From positions 186,001-250,000 of the forward strand of contig JAIWZP010000003.1 in the NCBI GenBank assembly GCA_025201375.1: a DNA stretch of 64,000 nucleotides, read 5' to 3'. The DNA comes from Gongronella butleri. Taxonomy: Eukaryota > Mucoromycota > Mucoromycetes > Mucorales > Cunninghamellaceae. Below, one piece after another: positions 54,753-64,000 of the stretch (position 1 is the first letter of the stretch; every line of letters begins with the position of its first letter). Position numbers and translations under genes: made by a program. Under the pieces are notes generated by a model. That model saw only the letters and a program-made list of their open reading frames with translations. It did no database searches and had not been told where the DNA came from.

Positions 54753-57700
54753 ATGAATTTATCCTTGCCGTTGGAACGATTTGATTCCTCATTTTACGAA
54801 TGGCCCTCGTTTGAAACCACGCCTCATGCTGCGACACCGCCAAAGGACAGCGCAAAAAAGCAAAAGCAAGCGCTAAAGTGCCTCCACGCCATCGATGAGC
54901 TCGTCCAGACGGAGCGGGATTATGTTCATCACCTCTCACACCTCGTCAAGGTACCCCAATGAGCGACAAAGAAAAAAAAAACGAAAAAAAGAAAAAAAAG
55001 AACAGATGCTCGGAGACCGAGACGAGGGGAGTCTAGACAATGGCAAACAACGATCACGCGTGGGTGCGTTAGCAACGCCATTCCGCAAGGGACGCATTGC
55101 AGCAACCCGAATGGCTTGCTTTTTTTTTTTTTATTTTTTTGTTTTTGTTACTCAAACCAGCTCTTTTTCTCTCTTTCTCTCTTTTGTCGCCTTGTCTGCG
55201 TCTCTGTTTGACAATCCCCCCTCCCATTGAACAATTGCAATTTAGACTTGTTTTGCCCAAGGGTTACACGACGAGTCATGGATCACGGATGCTCACAAAC
55301 ACGTCTTGATGCGGAACGCCAAAGATCTCCTGTTGTTTCACAAGCGTCTCCTCGTGGCTCTTGATGAATTGTATCTGAACAATGAGATCCATGCTCGATG
55401 CAGTCATATCGCTAATACGTTCTTGGAGATGGTAAAATTCAATTGAAAGAAAAAGAGGAAGTCGTGCGCACGCAAAGCGCCAATTGAGAAGTATTTTTCT
55501 TCCTTGGCGGGCTGGGGCTCCTAAGCACCCACTCAACCCCGTCCTCCTTTTTTTTTCATTACTCAGGGATCTGGGTTCACCCTGTACGACTCCTACTGCG
55601 ATAAACATGATGCTGCCATCGAGGTTTGCAATGAATATCGACACAAACCCGAATGGACCGCGTTCACGCGCGAGTGCACTCTCCCCTTTTATATGGACGC
55701 ATTAGACCCTGCCGCCAAGCCATTGCGCTTCGAGGATTACTTGATCAAGGTACACCCCCCATTGATGAAAAAAAAGGGAAAAAGGCGCTCATGTTGCGTT
55801 TTTTTATTTTTTTTAATAGCCTGTGCAGCGGATCTGCCGGTATCAGCTGCTGCTCAAGGAGATTTTGCGCTACACGGCCAAGGACACGGCTGAGCACCGT
55901 CGATTGGATTGCGCGCTGGGGATGATGCAGGCCATTGTCTCTGGGATTGATCGTCGCAAATATCATCGAGACAACTCGGAGCGGACGCGTCTATTTTTGG
56001 ACAGGCTGGATGTGCAAGACGGGCGCCTTGCCAAGGACGTGCTCATGCAATTGGGCAACTTGATCATTGCTGGGCCCCTCGATGTTGCCTACTCGTCGCT
56101 CGGACATATGAGCTCGTCGCCACCAAGGCCAAAATACCTCGGCTGCTTTGTCTTTGACACCTATCTGCTGCTCGTCAGACCCAAAAAAGTTACTGCCTAC
56201 GTCCCAAAGTACTGGTTTCCCCTTGGAAACGTGGAACTTGATGACTTGCCTGATGTCAATGGTAAAAAAAAAAAAAAAAAAAAAAAGATCGAAAATGGCA
56301 CTGCCTTGCCGGTGGGGGGAGCGCAATTGGGCCTCCCTCTTGCCTCCCCCTCTCCCTCCCCTCCTCGTCTCTCTTTCCCTTCTTGTCCAATCCCTGTCTT
56401 GTCCAATTCCCCATTTTGTCGTGGAAAAAGCCGATGGTCGCGTCTATTTCCAGTCTCAGTCGCGTCTTTTTTCTTTAAAAGGCATATCCCTTGCTGCCTC
56501 CTTCTCCTACCCCCTCCCCCTTTTTTTTCTTTCTCTCTTTCTCTCTCCCTGTGTCTCCCTCCCCAACCACGCACCCCTCGAGTACCCAACAATGGACAAT
56601 GCTCCTTTTTTTTTTGGACGTGTGTGTTGTCAAAATCAGCTGACACTTTTTCTTTTTTTTTGGCAGATCAAGCGAACCACGGCTTTGTACTGCGCTTCAA
56701 AAAGCATTGTTTTGTCTTTACAGCAACATGTCAGCGCGAAAAGAAGCTCTGGCTCGAAAAGTTGACGCATGCCATTGAGCACGCCAAGCTGCAGCCTGCG
56801 GACGCGCCATGCTCTCAATTGACATCGTCGTTTTCAATCTCCGCCGCTGCTCCTTTGTGCTCGGAATCGAGGCAACACGTGACCAAGATTCATGCGTCGC
56901 GGTCTTTGACGAATTTGCTGGATTTCACGCGCGACGCGTCCATTTCCACATCTGCCAAGCATGCTCCCGTGCCTCCATTGCCATCTGGCAGCCCCGTCAT
57001 GAGCATTCACCGATCCAAGTCCTATAGCGTGCAGCGCCGCCCGTCGTCATCCACGTTTGACGCCACGTCGTGCTCATTGTCGTCATCCCCGCCACCACCC
57101 ATGCCTCCTTTGCCTGCATCGCCTACCACTAGCCAAGGATCCGAGGAATCCACGACCCCGCCACTTACAGAGTGCTCCACGACACCCACCACACGCTCGT
57201 CAACCATCACAACGGTGAAAAGCACCATGACCATGACCATTGCCACGGACTCCGAGCCACATCTCACATCGCCGCCACTCAAGCGCCATTCCGTCGATTT
57301 CTCGCCACAAAAAATGAAAAAAGAGTCGACAAAGGCACGCATCCACTCGGAAATGTACGTCAAGCCTCCACCTTTGCTTGCCGACGCGTCCAATGGACCG
57401 TCGGCATTGAATTCCTCGTCCAATAATGGCCAATTGTCGTCGTCGCGTCAACATCGCGCAGGTTCCATGGATGTGTTACCGTCATCGGCAAGCCAAATGT
57501 CCATCAGTATGCTGAGCAAGATCAAAAGCAACCACCAGCAGGCATTGCGCGTCGGTTATGACCATAAATTACGCGATGTGTGCACCCAGGATTATTTGTC
57601 GTCACGGTCGTGGTCCGTGTTGCTGCGCGAGTCGTCCGTGTCCTCAGGCACGCCCAATTCCACCGTCACCGCCACCACAACCGCAACGGGCGCATCGTCG

Positions 57701-58649
57701 TCGTCGTTTTCAGCGTCATCCTTGGAAAAGGGCATGGAAACCGCAGAAAACACACAACAAAGACGCAAATCGTCGCTTTCCAATCTCCGTTCGTCCGCGT
57801 CAAGCTTTTCGCTCTTCATCACAAACTCCGCGCGACGCGTCAGTGATGGCAGCTTTGGTGGAAATGCAAATCGAGCCATTTCTGTGCATCACGCGGCTTC
57901 CTTGCAACCCATTCATGCTCCACCTCCGCAACAAGACGCATTGACAAGATTGCCGTCGTCGTCGTTGCTCAATTCATCCGTCAGCACGCTGAATCCATCA
58001 GTGGCAAGCGGCCAGAGCCCATGGTACGATATGCCGCTTCATCCATGTGCCGAGCACCCGCGCCACGCCCCACTGAACCAGCCACAGTATCACCATCACC
58101 ACCATCATTACCAATACGGCCACCACTTCCAACACCACCATCATCATCATCACCATCATCAACATCATCAACATCATCATGCGCTCGCATCCAGTGTGTC
58201 CAGCTACGACATGCCAGCATCACAAGCGAAATCAAAGTCGCCATGGTTGCGATGGTCCACCACGTCGACCCTCGCACCGCCACCCACCCACTTTCATGAA
58301 ATGGTAAGAAAATCAATGGGGATATGGGGGTAGGGGGTTTTCAATGGCGTGGAAATTCCTTGAAAACGACAAAAAAAAAAAAATGAAAAAAAGGGAGGAG
58401 GGGGTTAAAAAAAAAAAAAAGTGGGCTGACGCTTTCGCACGATGCCTTTTTTTTTTATCTTAGGGTGGTGACGCGATCAAGAAGAAACGGTCGCACCGGC
58501 TCCTTGCATGGATGCGGCCTCAGGACAAGGACGCCATGCCATACAATACCCCTCTGTCATCTTTTGTACAACGAAAAGCATCTTCCCCCGCATCTCTATG
58601 GCACCGTCCGCGCTCCTGGTTCACTGGCCGCCGCCAGGGATGCAATTGA
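54753..58649 (+). CDS. Rho guanine-nucleotide exchange factor (DH-PH)
   Basis: Six exons (54753-54950, 55246-55431, 55567-55749, 55820-56261, 56667-58303, 58464-58649) give 943 residues. The DH domain (about 40-250) starts IDELVQTERDYVHHLSHLV, continues NAKDLLLFHKRLL and LYDSYCDKHDAA, and ends with the diagnostic PVQRICRYQLLLKEILRYT. A PH-like domain follows (about 255-375: CFVFDTYLLLVRPKK, HGFVLRFKKHCFVFTA, REKKLWLEKLTHAIEH). The remaining 560 residues are Ser/Thr-rich and probably disordered, with a His-rich tract near 790-830, and end in a basic tail. DH-PH proteins activate Rho-family GTPases at the membrane during polar growth. The partner GTPase is not determined. A RhoGAP lies 20 kb upstream in the same window. 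Confidence 0.92.
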
Positions 58650-59298
58650 TCGCGCCAATTGGAAAAAAATGATAAAAATAAAAAAAACCGATTTTTTTTC
58701 CATCACCACCACCACGACAACAACAACAGACAACACTCAGCATGCCATTATGGCAATACGCCATGTCTCCTGTTGATTGCTTCCAATTTGCAAATGTAGT
58801 ATTTGTCAATTGGATGCAAATGGTCGGTTGCTTCATCTGGCCAGCTTGTGCGACGGGGCAGCCTGATTTGGTAACCATTTGGCAAGAAAATCTACAGATT
58901 TGACGCGCTTCCAACACTTTTTTTTTCTTCGCCTCTCCTCCCTTCTTTTCCGTGAGTTTCTCTCTCTCCTTTCTTCCCCTTTTTTTTTTTTTTTTTTTTT
59001 GTTTTTTTTTTCTGCGAGTCTTTTTTTTTTTTGTCTCCTTTTCTCGCCTCCTTCTCTTTTTCTCTTTGTTTTTGTCTCTTCTCGACAACGTACCCGGGAC
59101 GGACACTTCTTTTTCCTCTTTTTCTCTTTTTTTTTTTTTTTTTTACTCTTTCGACCTCTCTCTCTCTCTCTGTCTGTCTCTCCTTTACGCTCAAATAAGG
59201 TTGTCAAACGAGATCCACTTTTGCCACCTCTCCTTGTTTCTGCTTTTGCCCGCTTTTTGCCTCGTTCGCCTCGTTTGACTCGTTGGACGGCCCCTATC
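58650..59298. other. Intergenic, IML2-like upstream region
   Basis: About 650 bp. From 58915 to 59190 the plus strand is almost pure pyrimidine (T-runs with CTCTCT), the longest such leader in the window. ORFs on either strand across it (Phe/Ser or Lys/Glu-rich) are artefacts. Confidence 0.45.
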
Positions 59299-61985
59299 AT
59301 GATTTTGCGTCAACCTCTCGCCACGCTTACGCGTCTTACCCTCAAATACACGACCGCGCCGGCAGGGTTGCTCTTTTTGACGCCCGACGACATGCCCGAC
59401 GCTGCGCTCCTTTATGCATGGCTCAAAGATGCACAGGAAGGCATGGTGAGTTGCGTCCATTCGCCAAAGATAAAAAAAAAGAAACAAAAAAGCACGCAAT
59501 GGCTCATATTGTCCTCCATTTTTTTCACGCAAAAAAAAAGGACGCGTTTTTCGACGACCATTTTGATCTTGCACATGCTCAATTTGAGCACCAGGCGGCC
59601 GAGTCGCCATTCCACGCGCTCGGGTACGCGATGATTGCGTATGCAGAGGCGATGGTCAGCTTTGATGTGCCGCACATTCAAACCGCGCAAGAACGGCTCG
59701 CATCGGCTGAGGCATTGTGCCACCTATATGCCAAGCGGCTGCGCCGTCGCCAGCAGCACGCGTCGGCATCCTCGCGGCACGCGTTCCGCCACCATCACGC
59801 GTCCAATCGCAACACAAATTCAAATACAGCGTCTGCAGACGATTCGCCGTCGTCGTCGTCGTCGTCGTCGTTGCCGCAGCCACCTGCGCAATCGTCGCTG
59901 CTCGACGGCGACGCCAATGCGTACGAGCTGCTACAAGCCAATTGCGCACTCATGTCGGCAACACTTCAATTTCTAAGCAATCGCTGGGTCGACTATATGC
60001 GTGGCGCGTACAAATTGCGCAAAACGTACAAAAAGTACGAGCAATTGTTCGAGTGGATCACCGGCGAAAGCACCGCAGACTACCCCCATCTCGCGCGCAG
60101 GCGAAAACGAGCAAAGACAAGCATTCGCAAAAAGAAACACGCTCCACCCGCCGCCACATGCTCGTCGTCCACCAGCTCATCATCGTCACAGCCATCCACG
60201 CAACATCATCCGCGCTCCTTTCCATCACCATGGTCCGTCAAGGGCGGCATTTTCTTTGGTCTCGGGCTCCTCATCTTGATTTTTTCCCTATTGCCACCAA
60301 AACGTAAAAAAAAAAAAAAAAAAAAAAAAAAATAGAGAGAGAGAGAATAAACGGCGCACCCGATTGACTTTTTTTATGCGACAATGACCTAGTTGCCAAG
60401 CTATTAAACACGTTTGGTTTTTATGCATCGCGGCCATTTGCATTGCAATTGCTGCAGGAGGCATATCACTTGAATGACGAACTGTATTCGCCGTTGAGCG
60501 CCATGGCCCTGCTTGCGTACTACACAAGTCTGTCGTCGTTTATCCACCCGCAACTGCTGCCGTCGTCGTTCAATTTGGCCAAGGCACGCGCCGTCGTGGA
60601 CGCGACAAAGGCCAAATTCCCGCAAGGCAAGATTTGGAAGCTCTTGGAAGGCAAGCTGTGCCGCATGGAGGGCGATCTCGCCAAGAGCGTCCAGGTCTTG
60701 CGCGACTGCCGCAGACGTAACAGCGTTTGCACATCCGTCTGGCAGCTAAATCAAAAATACCAAAAGCAATATGACGCGCTCATTGCAAAGGGAGCCAACA
60801 AGGACGTACTCTCACCCTGCCTGCAGCAATTCCAATCGCTCGTCGTGTCCGAACTCTCGCTCCAAATCAGCGCGCTATCCGTCTATGAAATGGGATGGTA
60901 AACCACGCGAACAAAAAAAAAAAGGAAAAACATGGCCAAATGCTTATTTTTTTGTCTTTATTTTATCTTGGGGGAAACTCTTTAGGGGCCAAATCTTCCT
61001 TGGCGACTATTTCCAGGCGTCCGAGACATTCTTCCGTCTGGAGAGCATGAACAATTGGTCGCGCGCGTTTTACCACTATATTGCTACGTGTTGTCTGTAT
61101 GGCGACGAGGAGTACGACAAGGCGGCGCTCGATTTCATGCAGATCCCCAAGCTTCTGGCGAGGCGAAGGCGGCACGGGAGCCGCCTGATGCCCAACGAGC
61201 AATTTGCCGATCATGTGATCCGCCAATGGCTCGTGCAGGCGGCCATATCCTCGGCCACGGCCACGGCCACAGTGGCGCCAATGACGGGCAGAAAGCCGTC
61301 ATCGTCGTCATCGTCTTTGGTGCTGACGGGCGCGAGTCTGCAAAAGGTCGCGCTCGTGCATCCGCTTTGGGAATTGATCTACGTGTGGCACGGCTTGTAC
61401 CACGTGTCGCCTTCGATGCTGGCAACCATGCAAGTTGAGCTGCAAAAGACGCTCGACACACTCGGCAAATGGTCCACGGCATACTGCTCGGAACGCGCGC
61501 GCTTGTACCTGCTTCTCGGCGTTGTGCAACGTGAATGCGGCGATGACGACCATGCAGAAACCTGTTTCAAGCGCGTCCTCATGCTTAAAAAGGTGTGTCA
61601 TTTGCATCACAGGCACAATGACCACCCAATCCAACCGCCCGTGTCGCAGCAAGACCAACAGCATCAGCCAATGCATGAATCAGCGTCCTCTGCCAACGCC
61701 AGTACGCTAATGGGCGCCGTGTCGTGGGCTGGACCATATGCATTGTACGAATTGGCCCTACTGAAGGCCCTACAGCTCGAAAAGGTATCAACCATTGAAA
61801 AGAAACGCCACATTGCACGCGAAGCCAAGGATTATCTCCACAAAATCGACTCGCCACACGGCCTCGATGCCATTTCACACGATGAATGGATGGCAAAGGA
61901 CATTTCATACGAAGCAGCCTACATGCTCCTCCACGTGCGCTGCCAATTGCTCGCAGAAAAGCTCGATGAGCTCGTCGATGCGTAG
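59299..61985 (+). CDS. IML2: IML2/TTC39-family tetratricopeptide protein
   Basis: Four exons (59299-59445, 59541-60303, 60393-60897, 60986-61985) give 804 residues. The family pattern is clear: an N-terminal helical part (FDDHFDLAHAQFEHQ, SPFHALGYAMIAYAEAMVSF), the conserved WSVKGGIFFGLGLLILIFSL plus LPPK segment (about 280-303), then a GFYASRPFALQLLQEAYH region. TPR-like helices follow (GQIFLGDYFQASETFFRLE, WSRAFYHYIATCCLYGDEEYDKA, RARLYLLLGVVQREC). The hydrophobic segment is a known family motif and need not be membrane-spanning. Yeast Iml2 associates with mitochondria and acts in inclusion-body clearance with lipid droplets. Asn/Ser/His-rich inserts are lineage-specific. The acceptor before exon 2 follows nine A residues, not pyrimidines. 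Confidence 0.87.
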
Positions 61986-62777
61986 ATGCACCCCCATCCA
62001 ATACCCCTTTTTCTTTGGACAACACCATGCTATCCTATTTTTATTCTTGTTTTCTTCTCCTCTATGCCAAATTTTTCTCGCTTTTCCCTTCCATTGTAAT
62101 TTGCTGCCCCTGCTATGCCACATTAATTCCATGTTTCCAACGATAAAAAAAAAGACGCATTTTCTTGCATTTTCGTCATTTAGCCATCATCCCCACACAC
62201 ACACACACACCCGCACACGTACACGCACGCACACGCCCCCTTGCATCATGCTGAAGCAAGCATAAAAGTTGGCCCGCGTTACACAGTGTCTCGCTGTTTT
62301 TTGCCACAAACGCGTGGGGAAAATCTAGAAAAAGTATCAGTCATTGCCTGTGAAAAAAACAAGGGAACGGCACAACTCTTGTCCTGTGGGCGCTTTTTGA
62401 GTTTTTATGGGTTTGTCGAGGTCATGCCCCCCCCCCTCTCCCCGCTCTTTCAGAACGGGGTAATTGCGTTAGTCAGAAAAAAATTGAGAAAGAAAAATAT
62501 GCCGTCATGCCGTGGAGGCCCTGATCGAGGAAAAAAGGGCTGCGTGAGCGGCCGATGGAAATCTCTGATCACAAGTCAGCTTTGTCACGGCGGTAATGGC
62601 ATGTGAAGACAATTCCCCGCCCACTGAGAAAACCGCAGTGCCCAAACTGGCCAGTTTTATTTAGCCGAGGCGGCTATAAAAAATGTGGGGAAACCATCAA
62701 AAATGCGGGACACCCCTTCTTTTTTTTCTTTTTTCTTTTCGTCTTTTCTCGTCTTTTTTTTTAAATTTTTGTGAATT
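61986..62777. other. Intergenic between IML2 and SCP2 genes
   Basis: About 790 bp. It includes the 3' flank of IML2, a CA-rich microsatellite (62194-62236), anonymous sequence and a T/CT-rich leader (62708-62770) before the SCP2 start. No gene is supported. Confidence 0.45.
62194..62236. repeat. CA microsatellite, imperfect
   Basis: A near-continuous CA run (62194-62210) followed by CCGCACACGTACACGCACGC-type interrupted units. It lies in the 3' flank of IML2. Confidence 0.8.
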
Positions 62778-63775
62778 ATGTCTAAAGTGTATGTTGTTGG
62801 CGTGGGTATGACCCGCTTTATTAAGCCCCGTGGTGAAGTGTAAGTTCTCTCAAAACGATGCCGTTGCCTAGTTGCACTGCGAGCTCACGTCCTTTTTTTC
62901 TCGCGTTTTACAGCGACTACCCTGGTATGAAAGGCCTTTTTTTTTTACTTTTTTTTAGTGCTCACCTGACTCACGTCGCTCTTGCTTGAATAGAGATGGG
63001 CCTTGAGGCGTCTGTCAAGGCGCTGAACGACGCTGGCGTCACGTACGACAAGGTTGAATTTGCTGCCTGCGGCTACGTCTATGGCGACAGCACGGCCGGT
63101 CAACGAGGTAAAAAAAAAAAAAAGAGGTCTCCCACGCTAGCCCCCGCTGACGAATGACAATGGACGCTGGACACGATGATTGACGCGTCTTTTTTTTTTT
63201 AAAAAAAAAAAAAAAAAGTGCTGTATCAATTGGGCATGACGCAAATCCCCATCATCAACGTGAACAACAATTGCTCGACTGGCTCGACCGCCTTGTACCA
63301 GGCTCGCAATGCCGTGGCCTCGGGCTCCGTCGAATGTGCCATGGCCCTCGGCTTTGAGCGCATGGCCCGCGGTTCCCTCACCTCCACCTTCCAGGATCGC
63401 ACCAACCCCATGGGTAATATTTCCCTCTTTTTTTTTTTTTTTTTTGTACGTCAACTCATTCCTTTTTACATCTTTTTTTTCCTGGCTCATTTAGATCACG
63501 TCACCATGGTCATGGTCGAAGAGGCCGGTTTTGAACCCAAGGCTCCCCCTGCGGCCCAATTCTTTGGCAATGCCGGCATTGGCTACATGAAGAAGTATGG
63601 CGCCACCGAGCGACACATGGCCAAGATCGCCGAGAAGAATCACCGCCACAGGTACCAAAGAAACATCAACAACAACAAAAAAAAAAGGGGGGAGCGAGAC
63701 ACATTGAAGCGCGTGCGCCATTGCGCGTGATCGGCTGCGCCAGCTGACGAATCCTGTATGCTCATCTTTCTTTTT

Positions 63776-63835
<60 letters not shown>

Positions 63836-64000
63836 AAAGCTCCCTGAATCCCTATTCGCAATTCCGCGATGTGTATACCTTGGAACAGATTGAGCAATCG
63901 CCCAAAGTGTTTGGTCCTTTGACCAAGCTCCAATGCTGCCCTACGAGCGACGGCAGCGCCGCCGTCGTGCTGGCCAGCGAAAAGTTCGTGTCCGAGCACA
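62778..64000 (+). CDS. SCP2: SCP-x type thiolase (sterol carrier protein 2), 3' end missing
   Basis: Six exons are visible (62778-62839, 62914-62924, 62994-63107, 63219-63413, 63495-63651, 63840 to the window end), giving 233 residues. The start [20 protein letters not shown], the segment [17 protein letters not shown], the active-site cysteine in [27 protein letters not shown] and [15 protein letters not shown] are typical of the thiolase part of SCP-x, a peroxisomal 3-ketoacyl-CoA thiolase for branched or sterol side chains. Whether a C-terminal SCP2 domain and peroxisomal signal follow cannot be seen. VDYP is encoded by an 11-nt micro-exon. Exon 4 follows a T-run plus A-run acceptor, and the last intron has a 52-T run. 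Confidence 0.92.
63782..63833 (+). repeat. 52-nt uninterrupted T homopolymer
   Basis: A run of 52 T in the last visible intron of SCP2, seven bases upstream of the acceptor AG (63838-63839). It is the longest homopolymer in the window. Length may be affected by sequencing or assembly error. Confidence 0.8.

Noticed and set aside
58621..59634. Large ORFs on both strands across the IML2 upstream region
   Set aside because: They are Lys/Glu- or Phe/Ser-rich products of a long pyrimidine tract and overlap the true IML2 exons in other frames.

Overview
The window reads as nuclear DNA of a filamentous fungus, most likely an early-diverging one (Mucoromycota/Mucorales-like). This is an inference from several observations. 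Nineteen protein genes carry many short GT-AG introns. The proteins are fungal or eukaryotic housekeeping families, but the set includes members missing from budding yeast (Rab4, queuine tRNA-ribosyltransferase, an SCP-x type thiolase, a FYRN/FYRC protein, a LIM-C1-RhoGAP). Introns and promoters are packed with long T and A homopolymers. A decayed Ty3/gypsy chromovirus is present. No bacterial operons, CRISPR arrays, rRNA or convincing tRNA genes were seen.

Layout, left to right: the 3' part of a Rab4 GTPase gene (+); a 184-bp perfect inverted repeat; EDC3 (-); a bHLH transcription factor (+); a Hal/Npr1-like protein kinase (+); a FYRN/FYRC nuclear protein (+); a DOPA 4,5-dioxygenase family protein (+); a 3.4-kb repeat-rich gap; WDR55/Jip5 (+) converging on the importin KAP121/IPO5 (-); an uncharacterised coiled-coil protein (-); a small RTC3/SBDS-like protein (-); then a 5.8-kb repeat island holding a broken gypsy pol end, a probable LTR, a short gag-like zinc-knuckle ORF and an old dispersed repeat. 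Next come a LIM-C1-RhoGAP (-), an F-box protein (-), a 3.4-kb gap with two kinds of tandem array, HTATIP2/FMP52-like (-), FCF1 (-) divergent from queuine tRNA-ribosyltransferase (+), SDA1 (+), another copy of the dispersed repeat, a probable NDUFAF4-like protein (-) divergent from RRP7 (+), a DH-PH RhoGEF (+), an IML2/TTC39 protein (+) and the 5' part of an SCP-x thiolase gene (+) that runs off the right edge.

Functional themes: five genes (WDR55, RTC3-like, FCF1, SDA1, RRP7) belong to or border on ribosome biogenesis, EDC3 and QTRT1 act on mRNA decay and tRNA modification, and a RhoGAP and a RhoGEF offer opposite controls on Rho-type GTPases. There is no operon logic. Where genes are adjacent, the compact divergent promoters (FCF1/QTRT1 and NDUFAF4-like/RRP7, each about 200 bp) are the clearest cases of shared control.

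The most unusual features are not new genes but structure: the perfect 184-bp hairpin repeat, two 11-nt micro-exons, a start codon isolated as its own exon in FCF1, introns whose acceptor AG follows a poly-A run instead of a pyrimidine tract, a 52-T intronic run, two or three ancient dispersed repeat families, tandem arrays near 41-43 kb, and a pol-LTR-gag order in the gypsy relic. Exon structures were joined by hand from reading frame, splice signals and family similarity; every multi-exon model except the partial ones sums to a multiple of three.
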